A stretch of 64,000 nucleotides of DNA from Thalassotalea psychrophila (GCF_031583595.1 NZ_CP134145.1:2976001-3040000); one strand, 5' to 3'. Shown: positions 8,154 to 19,117, counted from the first letter of the stretch. The notes: generated by a model not told the origin, from the letters alone. A program made the numbers and translations.

Positions 8154-9629
8154 TTACCGAGCTTTAGTTAAGCCAAATGTGTTAATTTTAACTGAAGATT
8201 GAACCCCTGCCGACTTTTCAAACCAGTAGTTTGCTTGCTCAAAATCACCTTGTTGTTTGTACTTTTTTCCAATATTAGAATGATAAGATGGCATATCAAA
8301 TTGGTCACTCATTTGCTTTACCAGTTTTTCATAGGCTAATGGTAACTGTTCTTCAAAGTACTGTAATTGCGTCACTGTATTTATCGGTTTAAATGTTTCA
8401 TTTTCAAAGCCATCGGTTAGATAGTTTTTACACGTATTGGCAACAAACAACCCCACTTCATTAGAATATCCTTTAGGTGTACCCAAGCGATACCCTGTAG
8501 GCGTTTTGTGGCTGATTGGTGTGGTTGACTTAATTAAACCTTTCCATGGCAGCTGATGCATAACCTTAGCTCTGGCATCTAGCTCTGATGAATAAATTGT
8601 CTGTTTAAGGTTAACAATATTTTTAGCTATAGCGCCTTGGTGCTGACAAGCAGTGTTTAATTCATTTAGTGGATATTCATCGATAAAACCTACTAAATGC
8701 AATAATTCATGTTCAAGCACTAAATGCGAATCTAAATGATCAATATAAACAACACCATTATCAACATTAGCAATGCCTTGGGGCGCCATCACGCCAATAT
8801 ATTTAATGTCGTCACTAAGCTCTTGCTCGACTAACTTCTCTACATCACAATTAACTCTCTCATTACTCTGATGACTACATTGAAGATTTTCTTGGGCAAT
8901 ATATTTTGGAGTTTCAAAACAAAACTGCTGGTTAAAGAAGTCTTTATTTTGCATTTTGCTAAATAAGCCGGTAAGCCTGTTTAAATCAGTTAAATTAGTA
9001 GCAAAAAACTGCAAACGATTACTACAGTTAACTGTTGGTGCAGCTTCGCCGGAAGTGAGACTTCCATTAGTTAAACGTGGTAACACCTGATAGGTAAGCA
9101 ACTCTTTTAAAAGGGTTTGCTCATTTAACGAGGTTAATTTTGGTATCAAAGTTTGAAGGAGGGTAATGTCGGCAAACTTAACGGCAAGCGTTACTTGCAA
9201 CATACGGCTTTCTTCGTTATCAATGGCTTGTAGTAATGCTTTGGCTTGTTGGTAATTCTCAGTTGTAGTGGCTAGCTGCTTAGCCCTATCAATAATTGCC
9301 GACTCTGACCCTAGTTGAAAAGCATGATTGGTCCAATATAATCGCTCCCTTACTCGTTTTTTTTGTTGATAGTACAACACAAGTTGCCAGGCAATATCTT
9401 GATCTTTTCTGGCTAAGGTTTTAGCTAAATTAAGCCACTGTAAACTATATTGTGTACTTTTTTTAAAAACGATATATTTTGCAGATAAATTACTGAGACT
9501 TAAGGCAAGTTGTAATTGATCTTGATTGTAAGTACCCGCGGTTAAGCGAACAGTTAAATAATCGTTTAACGAAAAAGAGCTTGTGGTTAGACACAAGCTC
9601 AATATTAACATTTGAATGAAACGTAGCAA
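8154..9629 (-). CDS. putative exported HExxH metallopeptidase-like protein
   Basis: 491 residues. The N-terminal hydrophobic segment (1-21) looks like a signal peptide. Residues 25-190 are helical and TPR-like. A cysteine-rich central part (Cys202, 237, 251, 261) leads to HELLHLVGFIDEY at 307-319, a zinc-protease HExxH motif with a downstream DEY, resembling the HExxH...DEY arrangement of M64-type peptidases. A further TPR-like unit closes the protein (KKYKQQGDFEQANYWFEKSAG). It starts 12 bp after the nlpI stop and is probably cotranscribed. Protease activity is inferred from the motif only; a third zinc ligand is not certain. Confidence 0.6.
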   Translation of the reverse strand: MLRFIQMLILSLCLTTSSFSLNDYLTVRLTAGTYNQDQLQLALSLSNLSAKYIVFKKSTQYSLQWLNLAKTLARKDQDIAWQLVLYYQQKKRVRERLYWTNHAFQLGSESAIIDRAKQLATTTENYQQAKALLQAIDNEESRMLQVTLAVKFADITLLQTLIPKLTSLNEQTLLKELLTYQVLPRLTNGSLTSGEAAPTVNCSNRLQFFATNLTDLNRLTGLFSKMQNKDFFNQQFCFETPKYIAQENLQCSHQSNERVNCDVEKLVEQELSDDIKYIGVMAPQGIANVDNGVVYIDHLDSHLVLEHELLHLVGFIDEYPLNELNTACQHQGAIAKNIVNLKQTIYSSELDARAKVMHQLPWKGLIKSTTPISHKTPTGYRLGTPKGYSNEVGLFVANTCKNYLTDGFENETFKPINTVTQLQYFEEQLPLAYEKLVKQMSDQFDMPSYHSNIGKKYKQQGDFEQANYWFEKSAGVQSSVKINTFGLTKAR

Positions 9630-9641
9630 TGTTATTGCCGT

Positions 9642-10529
9642 CTAATTTGGGATAGGCGCAACATTAGCTTGAATCAAGTCTAGCTCAAGTTTCGCATATC
9701 TATGTTCAATAAATTCATATACATTAGTGCTAAGCGCCAATTTAAAATAATCAGAAGATGTATTTATTGAATTATTTAAAAGTTTATATTTACCTAAGTA
9801 AAAGTAACCTTCACATAATCGGTCAACTAATTCTTTATGGTTTTTAACCCCGACAGTTAACGAGGCAACAAAATCTTGTTCGCTAATATCACCTAGAAAC
9901 AGACGCAGAATATTATTGGCCCAGCTATTATGGTCAATACTGTTTAAGTTAAGCCTTAAATTGTTTTTTGCAGTAACAGGGTCAATTTCATTTTCAATGA
10001 TATACAACCACGAAATTCGGTAAGGATCATTTTGTTGCTCTAACTGAAAGCGGCGCATATCTTGTAGGGCAAGTTGTGGGCGTCCACCATAATAAAGAGC
10101 AATACCACGGTTTAAATAGGCATATTGATGCTGCTCGTCAAGCTCAATAGCTGAATCAAACGCTTCATACGCTTGTAAAAACTCTTGCCTTTGAGTGTGA
10201 TGTATACCAATAAAATTATACGCATCGACTAAGTCTGGTTGTAATCTTAACGCTCGTTGAAAATCATAACTCGCTAGTCCTCTAAGACCGACACTGTCAT
10301 AAATAACACCTCGGTCATAAAACAATTTAGCTTTTTGTTCTTGTGAAACTTCAACCCTGTTTAAAATTTCAGTTAGACGCGCAATGGCCACTTCGCTTTG
10401 TTGGTTAACGGGTAATGGCTCTGCAATAACAACCTTAGCCACACTAGAAGACTGAGTGTTAGAAGACGTTGCACAACCTGAAAGTATAGAGAGCAGTAAA
10501 ATGGTAATAAAGGATAATTTAAATTTCAC
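9642..10529 (-). CDS. nlpI: lipoprotein NlpI-like TPR protein
   Basis: 295 residues with a lipoprotein signal (SILSGCATSS, Cys at about residue 19) and tandem TPR units from residue 60 (AKLFYDRGVIYDSVGLRGLASYDFQRAL, then ALRLQPDLVDAYNFIGIHH). Length and position directly downstream of pnp match E. coli nlpI. There the outer-membrane lipoprotein acts as an adaptor that brings peptidoglycan hydrolases to the protease Prc. Separated from pnp by a terminator, so it may use its own promoter or read-through. It is followed closely by the HExxH protein. Confidence 0.85.
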   Translation of the reverse strand: MKFKLSFITILLLSILSGCATSSNTQSSSVAKVVIAEPLPVNQQSEVAIARLTEILNRVEVSQEQKAKLFYDRGVIYDSVGLRGLASYDFQRALRLQPDLVDAYNFIGIHHTQRQEFLQAYEAFDSAIELDEQHQYAYLNRGIALYYGGRPQLALQDMRRFQLEQQNDPYRISWLYIIENEIDPVTAKNNLRLNLNSIDHNSWANNILRLFLGDISEQDFVASLTVGVKNHKELVDRLCEGYFYLGKYKLLNNSINTSSDYFKLALSTNVYEFIEHRYAKLELDLIQANVAPIPN

Positions 10530-10594
10530 AGAGAGTCCTAAAACGCCTTAACGGTTTGAAAATAACTTTGTATATTAATTATATACATAAGTAT

Positions 10595-10622
10595 ATAAAA
10601 AAGGAGCCTTTCGGCTCCTTAT
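10595..10622 (-). terminator. pnp terminator
   Basis: Perfect 8-bp stem AAGGAGCC/GGCTCCTT (10601-10608 and 10613-10620) with a 4-nt loop. On the minus strand it is followed by a T run, just after the pnp stop at 10653. Confidence 0.85.
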
Positions 10623-10652
10623 TTTCAAGTAAATTAAAAGTTTACACTTTAA

Positions 10653-12773
10653 TTACTCAGCAGCAGGTGCTTCGCCAGTTGATTCAGCTGGTTTTTCAAC
10701 CGCTTCTTTCATGCTTAGACGTACACGGCCTTGACGGTCAACTTCAAGAACTTTAACAACAACTTCTTGACCTTCAGTTAAGAAATCAGACACGTTGTTC
10801 ACACGCTCTTCAGCAATTTGTGAAATGTGAACTAAACCATCTTTACCAGGTAATACATTTACGAACGCACCAAAATCAACGATACGTACAACTTTACCAG
10901 TGTAAACAGTACCAACTTCGATTTCAGCCGTTAATGCTTTAATGCGATTGATTGCATCTTCAGCTTGTTCGCCTGATGTAGCTGCAATTTTAACAGTACC
11001 GTCATCTTCGATTTCAATCGTAGTACCAGTTTCTTCAGTAAGTTGACGAATTGTTGCGCCGCCTTTACCAATGATGTCACGGATTTTATCTTGGCTAACT
11101 TTCATCGTATGGATACGAGGAGCAAATTGAGAGATATCATCACGAGCAGAGTTAATCGCTGCATCCATTGTACCTAAGATATGAATACGTGCGCCCTTTG
11201 CTTGTACAAGTGCAGTTTGCATAATATCTTTAGTGATACCTTCAATTTTGATATCCATTTGTAAAGCAGTGATACCGTCTTTAGTACCCGCAACTTTAAA
11301 GTCCATGTCGCCTAAGTGATCTTCATCACCTAAGATGTCAGAAAGAACAACGTGGCTGTCACCTTCTTTAACTAGACCCATTGCAATACCGGCAACAGAA
11401 GCTTTAATTGGAACACCAGCATCCATAAGTGCTAATGAAGTACCACAAACAGAAGCCATTGAAGACGAGCCATTTGATTCAGTAATTTCAGAAACAACAC
11501 GTATTGAATACGGGAATTCTTCAATAGTTGGCATAACAGCTAACATACCGCGTTTAGCTAAACGACCGTGACCAATTTCACGACGCTTTGGAGAACCAAC
11601 AAAACCAGTTTCACCTACACTGTATGGAGGGAAGTTGTAATGCAACATAAAGGTGTCAGTTTTTTCACCTAAAATTGTTTCAATACGTTGTGCGTCACGT
11701 TGTGTACCAAGAGTAGCAGCAACTAATGCTTGAGTTTCACCACGTGTAAACACAGCTGAACCATGAGTACGAGGAAGAACACCAGTCATAACGTCTAATG
11801 CACGGATCATTTCAGGATCACGACCATCAATACGAGGGTGACCTTGAGTAATACGACCACGAACAACTGTTTTTTCTAAGTCATGGAATAAGTCTTTAGC
11901 TTCTTGAACGTTAAGTTCAGCATCATCGCTAAGAAGTTGCTCAACAACTGAGTTTCTAATTACAGAAACTTTTTCGTAACGTTCAGCTTTTTCAGTAATT
12001 TGGTATGCTTCGTTTACTTGCTCTGTTGCAAGTTCAGCAATTTTAGCTGTTAGCTCTTCGTTTTTCGCTGGTGCTTCCCATTCCCATGAAGGAGTGTTTA
12101 CTTCAGCAGCAAATTCTTTAATAGCATTAATTGCAGTTTGAGATTGCTCATGGCCATAAACTACAGCGCCAAGCATAACTTCTTCTGAAAGAACGTCAGC
12201 TTCTGATTCAACCATTAATACAGCAGCTTCAGTACCAGCAACAACAAGATCTAACTTACTTTCTGCAAGTTCAGATTGAAGCGGGTTTAAAATGTAAGCA
12301 TCGTTTAAGTAACCAACACGTGCAGCGCCAACTGGACCACTAAATGGCATACCAGAAATAGCTAATGCAGCAGAAGTACCTAACAATGAGATAATGTCTG
12401 GATTAATTTCAGGGTTAGCTGAAACAACAGTAATAATTACTTGAACTTCGTTAGTGAAAGCGTCAGGGAACAATGGGCGAATAGGACGGTCAATTAGTCG
12501 ACATATTAATGTTTCTTCTTCTGAAGGACGGCCTTCACGCTTGAAGAAACCACCAGGTATTTTACCTGCGGCATATGTTTTTTCTTGGTAGTTAACTGTT
12601 AATGGAAAAAAGTCTTGGCCTACTTTGGCTTCTTTTTTACCTACTACAGATACTAATACGCATGTATCATCCATGCTTGCCATTACGGCTGCTGTTGCTT
12701 GACGAGCGATAACACCTGTTTCTAGTGTTACTGTGTGCTGTCCGTACTCAAATGTTTTAGTAATTGGAGTCAC
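10653..12773 (-). CDS. pnp: polyribonucleotide nucleotidyltransferase (PNPase)
   Basis: 706 residues, the normal length. Two RNase PH-like cores are visible; the second carries the catalytic acidic cluster [18 protein letters not shown] domain ([15 protein letters not shown]) and an S1 domain ([33 protein letters not shown]) follow. It degrades RNA 3'-5' phosphorolytically, also within the degradosome. It lies downstream of rpsO, as in E. coli, with a terminator and a probable own promoter between them. Frame and start ([20 protein letters not shown]) agree with the family. Confidence 0.98.
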   Translation of the reverse strand: MTPITKTFEYGQHTVTLETGVIARQATAAVMASMDDTCVLVSVVGKKEAKVGQDFFPLTVNYQEKTYAAGKIPGGFFKREGRPSEEETLICRLIDRPIRPLFPDAFTNEVQVIITVVSANPEINPDIISLLGTSAALAISGMPFSGPVGAARVGYLNDAYILNPLQSELAESKLDLVVAGTEAAVLMVESEADVLSEEVMLGAVVYGHEQSQTAINAIKEFAAEVNTPSWEWEAPAKNEELTAKIAELATEQVNEAYQITEKAERYEKVSVIRNSVVEQLLSDDAELNVQEAKDLFHDLEKTVVRGRITQGHPRIDGRDPEMIRALDVMTGVLPRTHGSAVFTRGETQALVAATLGTQRDAQRIETILGEKTDTFMLHYNFPPYSVGETGFVGSPKRREIGHGRLAKRGMLAVMPTIEEFPYSIRVVSEITESNGSSSMASVCGTSLALMDAGVPIKASVAGIAMGLVKEGDSHVVLSDILGDEDHLGDMDFKVAGTKDGITALQMDIKIEGITKDIMQTALVQAKGARIHILGTMDAAINSARDDISQFAPRIHTMKVSQDKIRDIIGKGGATIRQLTEETGTTIEIEDDGTVKIAATSGEQAEDAINRIKALTAEIEVGTVYTGKVVRIVDFGAFVNVLPGKDGLVHISQIAEERVNNVSDFLTEGQEVVVKVLEVDRQGRVRLSMKEAVEKPAESTGEAPAAE

Positions 12774-12836
12774 TGTTTTTTCCTTTATTTTATAGGACCC
12801 ATGCCCTATTTTATTTCATCTATAATTTCGCGACTA

Positions 12837-12842
12837 ATTATA
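12837..12842 (-). promoter_or_regulatory. candidate -10 box for pnp
   Basis: A perfect TATAAT on the minus strand, 64 bp upstream of the pnp start, lying after the rpsO terminator. No good -35 is seen 16-18 bp upstream, so this is a tentative call. Confidence 0.4.
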
Positions 12843-12902
12843 CGCAATTACAGCGGGAATACTAGTATTTACATGTAGTTAAATGTAATACCAAGTCATA
12901 TA

Positions 12903-12918
12903 CCAATAGTTGTATTGG
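12903..12918. repeat. short inverted repeat in the rpsO-pnp gap
   Basis: CCAATA/TATTGG with a 4-bp loop. It lies upstream of the candidate pnp -10 and so may fall outside the pnp mRNA. Function not evident. Confidence 0.25.
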
Positions 12919-12980
12919 GATCGATAAGGTAAGTGCTTGTAGTTTGTAAATTTTTATTGAAAAATCAAAATTTAAAGCAA

Positions 12981-13010
12981 AAAAAAGAGCCATAAGGCTC
13001 TTTTTTTTTT
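12981..13010 (-). terminator. rpsO terminator
   Basis: AGAGCC-ATAA-GGCTCT extended by A/T pairs, with a long T run on either strand, directly after the rpsO stop at 13026. It should uncouple much of rpsO transcription from pnp. Confidence 0.88.
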
Positions 13011-13025
13011 AAATTTGATTCAGTC

Positions 13026-13295
13026 TTAACGACGTAAACCTAATTTAGCGATTACAGCTGTGTAACGATCTGCATTTTTACGCTTAAGGTAGTCTAGTAA
13101 TTTACGACGTTGAGAAACCATGCGTAATAAACCACGACGTGAATGGTGATCATGGATGTGCTCTTTGAAGTGACCTTGTAAATGGTTGATTTGTGTAGTT
13201 AACAAAGCAACTTGTACTTCAGGAGAACCAGTGTCACCTTCTTGTTGTGCGTATTCTGCAACGATTGCAGCTTTTTCAGTAGCATTTAAAGACAT
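13026..13295 (-). CDS. rpsO: 30S ribosomal protein S15
   Basis: 89 residues, the standard S15 length, with the family sequence [17 protein letters not shown] and the rRNA-binding [17 protein letters not shown] segment. S15 binds 16S rRNA helices 20-22 early in 30S assembly. It has its own good sigma70 promoter upstream and a terminator downstream. In E. coli it follows truB directly; here a GGDEF gene sits between. Confidence 0.98.
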   Translation of the reverse strand: MSLNATEKAAIVAEYAQQEGDTGSPEVQVALLTTQINHLQGHFKEHIHDHHSRRGLLRMVSQRRKLLDYLKRKNADRYTAVIAKLGLRR

Positions 13296-13370
13296 AATGT
13301 ATCCTTAGTGTTTAAGTTTAAAATCCCGCCAGGCCAAACACTAATTCAGCTAGGCGACAAAAGAGCGCGT

Positions 13371-13398
13371 ATTCTAACAATATAACTACAGATAGCAA
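13371..13398 (-). promoter_or_regulatory. sigma70 promoter for rpsO
   Basis: On the minus strand, TTGCTA (13398-13393), 16-bp spacer, TAGAAT (13376-13371), followed by a GC-rich discriminator (ACGCGC). That discriminator is typical of growth-rate-regulated ribosomal promoters. The start would lie about 70 nt before the rpsO ATG. Confidence 0.65.
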
Positions 13399-13434
13399 GC
13401 GTTTTATAGGGATGAGGCAAACATTGCTTCCAAT

Positions 13435-14805
13435 TTAGAATACTTTACTTTCAACAATCCTGCGTTTACCCGTTTTTTTAACCTGATATAGGCTGTTATC
13501 CAAAAGTTTATATTGTTCATTTAAACCAAGTGAATCACTTAAAACTAAGTACGAACCACTCACACTTACTTCTCCAACCGTATCAAAATGATTATTTAAA
13601 ATTTGTTGCTGTAATTTTTCAGCAACTTTTTTTATACCTGTCACGCATGTATTTGGAAGAATAATTAAAAACTCTTCCCCGCCCCAACGGATAACTACAT
13701 CAGTATTTCTCAAGCTGGCTTTCAAGAACTCGACAAACTCTATCAACAGTTTGTCTCCAATATCATGGCCAAAGTGATCATTTACTTTCTTAAAATCATC
13801 AATATCAATAAACAGCAAAGCACACTGTTGCCCTTTGTACTTTTTTAGTTTCTTCTGTTTGGCAATGAATTTTTTAGAATATTGCCTGTTAAAAGCATTT
13901 GTTAACGGATCTGTGAATGCGGCTATTTTTAAGTTTCTATGGATAAACTTCAATATCACTAAGTAAATAATGATTAAGGTTAATATGCACAAGCAGACTA
14001 TAACAGCCATCACAAGGTACTTATTCTTTTTTTCTGGAGGAGCATTATAAAGCCATTTTTTTAGCAACTTTTGATGTTCAATTTTACTGATACCATCGAT
14101 AGCTTTATTTATTTCAGGTAATAAATGCTTTGCCTTATCGCTAAGTACAACTCTAATATTAATTTTATTTGACGATATGCCGCCAATTTTAATGTTTGAA
14201 TAACCATCGCTAACTATTTTTGTGCTTAATACCGGTAATATATCAATTGCACCATCAATCTCCCCATAAGAGAGTAACTCTAATGCATGATAGGTATCCC
14301 TTACCTTAACAATTTTAATTAACGGGTAATTTCGCTCAATAAAATCACGAGCACTCTTGTTCTCACCAATCGCAATTTTTTTTCCAGCGAGAAAGGAAAA
14401 ATCTGAAACAAAAGGAGAGTTGGTATTAACTGCCAAAGCTAATGGAAATGAAGTTATTTCTTTCGAATAGTTTAAGTTTTTAAATTCACTATCATCAGTA
14501 CTTGCTCCGCCCAAAGAAAAGTCAGATTCATTATTATTTAATTTAGTTAAGACTTGACGCCAATTATCGGTTTTGACGAGATGATATTCGAGGTTTGCCT
14601 TAGAAAACATCAGCTCAAGATAATCTAACTTAATGCCAACTAGGTTTCCTTGCGGATCACTCATGTTAAGTGGCGCCCAATTATCGTTGATAATCGCTTC
14701 GTACGAATCTACCGTCGGCTGTGCATGCAAGCCTAAAGAGAGAGAAAAAAGTGATAAAAACATTAAGTATTTTAACATAACGAACAAGTAATAAAATTGG
14801 AACAA
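13435..14805 (-). CDS. periplasmic-sensor diguanylate cyclase (SBP_bac_3 + GGDEF)
   Basis: 456 residues. A signal peptide (to about residue 28) is followed by a type-3 solute-binding domain (about 33-252), a membrane segment at 262-287 and a GGDEF domain at 295-456. The active-site loop is intact as GGEEF at 375-379, with an RxxD product-inhibition site (RNTD, 366-369). It should therefore make cyclic di-GMP in response to a periplasmic small ligand. An alternative start is Met10, which gives a cleaner signal peptide. It sits alone between rpsO and truB, where the gammaproteobacterial operon normally has no gene. Confidence 0.9.
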   Translation of the reverse strand: MFQFYYLFVMLKYLMFLSLFSLSLGLHAQPTVDSYEAIINDNWAPLNMSDPQGNLVGIKLDYLELMFSKANLEYHLVKTDNWRQVLTKLNNNESDFSLGGASTDDSEFKNLNYSKEITSFPLALAVNTNSPFVSDFSFLAGKKIAIGENKSARDFIERNYPLIKIVKVRDTYHALELLSYGEIDGAIDILPVLSTKIVSDGYSNIKIGGISSNKINIRVVLSDKAKHLLPEINKAIDGISKIEHQKLLKKWLYNAPPEKKNKYLVMAVIVCLCILTLIIIYLVILKFIHRNLKIAAFTDPLTNAFNRQYSKKFIAKQKKLKKYKGQQCALLFIDIDDFKKVNDHFGHDIGDKLLIEFVEFLKASLRNTDVVIRWGGEEFLIILPNTCVTGIKKVAEKLQQQILNNHFDTVGEVSVSGSYLVLSDSLGLNEQYKLLDNSLYQVKKTGKRRIVESKVF

Positions 14806-14933
14806 TGTTCAATATACAGAATGTATCAAGTTGAATATAGAGGATAAATGTATTGGGAATGTAACAATTAAGTAGGTTAAGTAATAGTCAGTAATCAAAG
14901 AAAATTTAATTACCTCCTATCACTTAATACTAA

Positions 14934-15875
14934 TTATTGATGATCAACTACTATGCGCTTAGGTGCTAACATTCCATCATCATTGATAATACCTACACCT
15001 ATAAACTCTTGTTCTTCGCCAATATATACTTTTAATAACGTATCTGTTGCCGGTGCAGAATTTATTGATACTGGATTACCAAAACGTAAGAAACGCGCCG
15101 ATTCAGCATCAATGGTAACCGAGTCTAAAATATAAACTGCAGAGTCCATAGGTAATAATAACGAGTCTAAAGCGTCATACGGGCTTATGTCCTGCGCTTT
15201 AGCATCAGCTAAAATCGTATCTAAATGCTCCATTGTGACCATTTTATCTATTGGGTAATTACCAACAGCAGTACGGCGCAGCATACTTACATGAGCACCG
15301 CAGCCTAATAGTTCACCTAAATCGTCAACAATAGTGCGTATGTATGTGCCTTTTGATACATGAATTTCCAAATCAACTTCATCGCCTTCAAAGCGCAGTA
15401 AGTCTAGGCGAAAGACAGTAATATCTCGGGCTTCACGTTCAATGGTAATGCCTTCACGGGCGTATTTATATAAAGGTTGGCCTTTATGTTTTAACGCTGA
15501 ATACATTGATGGCACTTGCTTTGTGTCACCACGAAATGACTCTAACGCAGGTAATAACTCAGCATCCGTAACATTAACGGGCTTTTCAGCAACAACTTCA
15601 CCATCGGCATCACTAGTAGTAGTACGAATACCAAGCTTAGCAGTAACGATATAAGTTTTATCAATATCTAAAAGAAACTGAGAAAACTTAGTACCTTCGC
15701 CAAAACAAATAGGTAGCATGCCAGTGGCTAATGGATCTAACGCACCGGTATGACCTGCTTTATTAGCAAAGAATATTCGTTTAGTGGCCTGCAGTGCAGA
15801 ATTTGAAGACATTTCATAAGGCTTATCAAGTAACAAAACGCCGTCTATTTGACGACCTTTTCTGCGTTTGGCCAT
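14934..15875 (-). CDS. truB: tRNA pseudouridine-55 synthase TruB
   Basis: 313 residues. The N-terminal [15 protein letters not shown] motif and [15 protein letters not shown] with catalytic Asp47 identify TruB. It converts U55 to pseudouridine in the T loop of tRNAs. The C-terminal part is the PUA-like domain. It follows rbfA with a 3-bp gap, clearly in one operon with infB and nusA upstream. Confidence 0.97.
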   Translation of the reverse strand: MAKRRKGRQIDGVLLLDKPYEMSSNSALQATKRIFFANKAGHTGALDPLATGMLPICFGEGTKFSQFLLDIDKTYIVTAKLGIRTTTSDADGEVVAEKPVNVTDAELLPALESFRGDTKQVPSMYSALKHKGQPLYKYAREGITIEREARDITVFRLDLLRFEGDEVDLEIHVSKGTYIRTIVDDLGELLGCGAHVSMLRRTAVGNYPIDKMVTMEHLDTILADAKAQDISPYDALDSLLLPMDSAVYILDSVTIDAESARFLRFGNPVSINSAPATDTLLKVYIGEEQEFIGVGIINDDGMLAPKRIVVDHQ

Positions 15876-15878
15876 TAA

Positions 15879-16295
15879 TTAATCTTCCTGCTTATCAGTT
15901 GATGATTCGTCTTGTTCATCAGTTGATTGTGCCTTTCGCTCATCTTCAGCGATAACTTGATTAACAATGTTAGTCATGCGTACACCTTCAACCAATGATT
16001 TGTCATATTCAAATCTAAGGTGCGGCATAATACGAGCACGTAATGTTTTTGCTAATAATGAACGAATAAAACCAGCCGCATCGTTTAATATGGCCAGTGA
16101 CTCTTTCACTTTTGATTGATCATCATTAAAAAAAGTTACAAATACTTTGGCATAAGCCAAGTCGCGGGTAACTTCAACCGCTGAAACTGTCAGCATGCCT
16201 AAACGTGGATCTTTGATTTCACGCTGTAAGATAAAAGCAATTTCTTTTTGGATTTGTTGTCCAACTCGATCAGTACGAGCATATTCTCTAGCCAT
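15879..16295 (-). CDS. rbfA: ribosome-binding factor A
   Basis: 138 residues with the RbfA KH-like core ([44 protein letters not shown], read in parts) and an acidic C-terminal tail. It helps 16S rRNA processing and 30S maturation, especially in the cold. Shine-Dalgarno CTGGAG lies just before the ATG. Separated from infB by about 150 bp that hold two RNA hairpins. Confidence 0.96.
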   Translation of the reverse strand: MAREYARTDRVGQQIQKEIAFILQREIKDPRLGMLTVSAVEVTRDLAYAKVFVTFFNDDQSKVKESLAILNDAAGFIRSLLAKTLRARIMPHLRFEYDKSLVEGVRMTNIVNQVIAEDERKAQSTDEQDESSTDKQED

Positions 16296-16311
16296 TTTGA
16301 CTCCAGAAACA

Positions 16312-16332
16312 AAAATAGGGGCTAAGCCCCCA
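16312..16332 (-). terminator. hairpin just upstream of rbfA
   Basis: GGGGC-TTA-GCCCC followed by TATTTTT on the minus strand, ending about 17 nt before the rbfA start. The short stem makes it a weak terminator or attenuator candidate inside the operon. Confidence 0.4.
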
Positions 16333-16362
16333 CTTTATTATTAAATAATTAATATCAATGGG

Positions 16363-16435
16363 CCTAATAAATGGTCAACTGAGTAGTTGGCAAATACCGC
16401 AGGTATTTACCAACTACACAAAAATCATTATTAGG
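16363..16435 (-). other. structured intercistronic region between infB and rbfA
   Basis: An inner hairpin pairs GTAGTTGG (16383-16390) with CCAACTAC (16410-16417) and AAATACC with GGTATTT around a 3-nt loop. An outer pair CCTAATAA (16363-16370) with TTATTAGG (16428-16435) closes the whole region. Two nested perfect stems are unlikely by chance. It could be an mRNA processing or stability element. There is no T run, so it is not a plain terminator. Confidence 0.6.
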
Positions 16436-16445
16436 TTCGTTGGTA

Positions 16446-19094
16446 TTATAATGTTCGTTCGATTTGAACCGTTTCGAATACTTCGATTTGGTCACCAACT
16501 CTAACATCATTATAGTTCTTAACACCGATACCACACTCAGTACCGTTACGAACTTCTTGTACGTCATCTTTAAAGCGACGTAAAGACTCTAGCTCACCTT
16601 CGTAAATTACTACGTTTTCACGTAATACACGAATTGGTGCGCTACGTTTGATGGTACCTTCAGTAACCATACAACCAGCGATAGAACCAATTTTTGGTGA
16701 TTTAAATACGTCACGTACTTGTGCAAGACCAATGATTTCTTGTTTAAACTCAGGAGCAAGCATACCGCTCATTGCTGCTTTAACTTCATCAATCAATGCA
16801 TAGATAACGCTGTAGTAACGCAAGTCTAAGTTTTCAGACTCTATTACTTTGCGTGCTGAAGCATCAGCACGAACGTTAAAGCCAACCACGATGGCGTTAG
16901 ATGCCGCAGCAAGTGATGCATCTGTTTCAGTGATACCACCAACACCAGAGCCAACGATCTTAACTTTAACTTCGTCAGTAGATAACTTAATTAATGAATC
17001 AGAAATCGCTTCAAGTGAACCTTGAACGTCAGACTTAATAACTACGTTCACTTCAGAAACATCGCCTTCTTCCATGCTAGCAAACATGTTTTCAAGCTTC
17101 GCTTTTTGTTGACGAGCAAGTTTCACATCACGGAACTTGCCTTGACGGAATAACGCAACTTCACGTGCTTTCTTCTCATCTTTAACAACTGTTGCTTCAT
17201 CACCTGATTGTGGCACACCTGAAAGACCTAAGATCTCAACAGGAATTGCTGGACCAGCAGTAGTGATGGTTTTGCCGTTTTCATCGCGCATTGCACGAAC
17301 ACGGCCATATTCTAAACCACATAGTACGATATCGCCTTGGTTCAAAGTACCTTCTTGAACAAGAACAGTAGCAACTGGGCCACGGCCTTTATCAAGTTTA
17401 GATTCAACCACAACACCAGTTGCCATTTTATCAACAACAGCAGTAAGCTCTAGAACTTCCGCTTGTAGTAATATTGCATCGAGTAATTCATCAATACCTA
17501 AACCTGTTTTCGCTGATACTGGACAGAATTGAACGTCACCGCCCCACTCTTCAGAAAGTACGTCGTGTTGTGATAATTCACTACGAACACGTTCAACATC
17601 GATTCCTTCTTTATCCATTTTGTTTACAGCGATAATGATAGGCGCATCAGATGCTTTAGCATGCTGAATTGCTTCAACCGTTTGTGGCATTACACCATCA
17701 TCTGCAGCAACTACGATAATTACGATATCTGTAGCTTTTGCACCACGAGAACGCATTGCAGTAAACGCGGCATGGCCTGGTGTATCTAAGAATGTGATCA
17801 TACCGTGACCAGTTTCTACGTGATAAGCACCAATGTGTTGAGTAATACCACCAGCTTCGCCGTCAGCAACTTTTGCTTTACGGATGTGATCTAGTAATGA
17901 TGTTTTACCATGATCTACGTGACCCATGATAGTAACTACCGGAGCACGAGTAATTGAATCACCAACATGTCCTCGGTCTTCAAGTACTGCGTCTTCAAGT
18001 GCATTTTCATTTACTAGTACAACGTTATGACCCATTTCTTCTACAACTAACGATGCTGTTTCTTGGTCAATTACTTGGTTAATGGTTGCCATAGCACCCA
18101 TTTTGAACATTACTTTAACTACTTCTGCGCCTTTAACTGCCATTTTATCGGCAAGTTCGGCAACAGAAATTGTTTCACCAATACGGATTTCACGTTCAAC
18201 TGCTTTTGCAGGTTTAGTGAAACCGTGCTGTAAAGATGTTGGAGCATTTAAAGACATTTTGCCTTTTCTGCCACCTTTACCACCACGTCCGCCACGTGCA
18301 GGAGCCGCTTTTTTCTTCTTGCGACGACGGCCACTAGACTCATCTTGTTGGTCAACTTTATCTTCAGCTTCTTGTGCGTAAACAGACGATGTTACATGAA
18401 CAACTTCTTTTTCTTTCTTCTTACGCTCAGCTTCCTGCTCTTTCCAACGAGCTTCGTTTTCTTCAGCAAGTTTTTTAGCCGCTTCAGCAGATTTCAGAGC
18501 TTCTTCTTCAGCTTTAGCTGCTAACTCACGCTCTTGTGCTAAACGAATTTTCTTTTCTTCTTCGTTTTCAACTTTAGGAGCTGGTGCAGGCTCAGCAGCT
18601 TTAGCCGCTTTAGCTTTTTCTTTAGCAATGGCATCAGCTTCTGCTTTAGCAGCAGCTTTCGCTTTATTTTCTGCATCTAACTTAGCTTTTGCTTCTGCAG
18701 CCACTTTAGCGGCAGCTTCTGCTTCAACTTTAGCTTGTTCCGCAGCTTCTGCTGCTGCTTTTGCTTCGGCTTCGGCTTGCGCTTTAAGCTCTATATCGCT
18801 AGCTTTTACGTAAGTACGCTTTTTACGAACTTCCACTTGCACTTGCTTAGCTTTAGAGCCTGAGCCAATTGAAAGTGTTGATTTAGTTTTACGGTTTAAC
18901 GTCATGCGAGTAGGCTCTGCATCTGACGTATCACCATGTGATTTTTTCAAGTGCTCAAGTAACGTTTCTTTTTCTTGATCGGTTACCTTATCACCTGTTG
19001 ATTTTTTAATACCAGCATCAGCTAATTGGCTTACAAGACGTGCTTCGTCGGTGCCAATTTCACTAGCAAGTTGTTTTATTGTTACATCTGTCAT
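16446..19094 (-). CDS. infB: translation initiation factor IF-2
   Basis: 882 residues. An IF2 N-terminal domain ([20 protein letters not shown]) is followed by a long Ala/Lys/Glu-rich helical linker (about 100-230) and an [13 protein letters not shown] basic stretch. The GTPase domain begins at GHVDHGKT (391-398) with DTPGH and NKMD motifs, then come domains II-IV. It delivers fMet-tRNA to the 30S subunit. The start is 23 bp after the nusA stop; one operon. Confidence 0.98.
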   Translation of the reverse strand: MTDVTIKQLASEIGTDEARLVSQLADAGIKKSTGDKVTDQEKETLLEHLKKSHGDTSDAEPTRMTLNRKTKSTLSIGSGSKAKQVQVEVRKKRTYVKASDIELKAQAEAEAKAAAEAAEQAKVEAEAAAKVAAEAKAKLDAENKAKAAAKAEADAIAKEKAKAAKAAEPAPAPKVENEEEKKIRLAQERELAAKAEEEALKSAEAAKKLAEENEARWKEQEAERKKKEKEVVHVTSSVYAQEAEDKVDQQDESSGRRRKKKKAAPARGGRGGKGGRKGKMSLNAPTSLQHGFTKPAKAVEREIRIGETISVAELADKMAVKGAEVVKVMFKMGAMATINQVIDQETASLVVEEMGHNVVLVNENALEDAVLEDRGHVGDSITRAPVVTIMGHVDHGKTSLLDHIRKAKVADGEAGGITQHIGAYHVETGHGMITFLDTPGHAAFTAMRSRGAKATDIVIIVVAADDGVMPQTVEAIQHAKASDAPIIIAVNKMDKEGIDVERVRSELSQHDVLSEEWGGDVQFCPVSAKTGLGIDELLDAILLQAEVLELTAVVDKMATGVVVESKLDKGRGPVATVLVQEGTLNQGDIVLCGLEYGRVRAMRDENGKTITTAGPAIPVEILGLSGVPQSGDEATVVKDEKKAREVALFRQGKFRDVKLARQQKAKLENMFASMEEGDVSEVNVVIKSDVQGSLEAISDSLIKLSTDEVKVKIVGSGVGGITETDASLAAASNAIVVGFNVRADASARKVIESENLDLRYYSVIYALIDEVKAAMSGMLAPEFKQEIIGLAQVRDVFKSPKIGSIAGCMVTEGTIKRSAPIRVLRENVVIYEGELESLRRFKDDVQEVRNGTECGIGVKNYNDVRVGDQIEVFETVQIERTL

Positions 19095-19117
19095 TAAATT
19101 CTATCTCCTGCTAGGGC

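Noticed and set aside
16364-16567. 67-codon minus-strand frame over the end of infB
   Set aside because: It overlaps the infB 3' end and the hairpin region in another frame; no ribosome site.
18082-18813. Plus-strand Ala/Ser- and Pro-rich frames opposite infB
   Set aside because: Compositional shadow of the IF-2 Ala/Lys linker and Gly/Arg stretch on the other strand.
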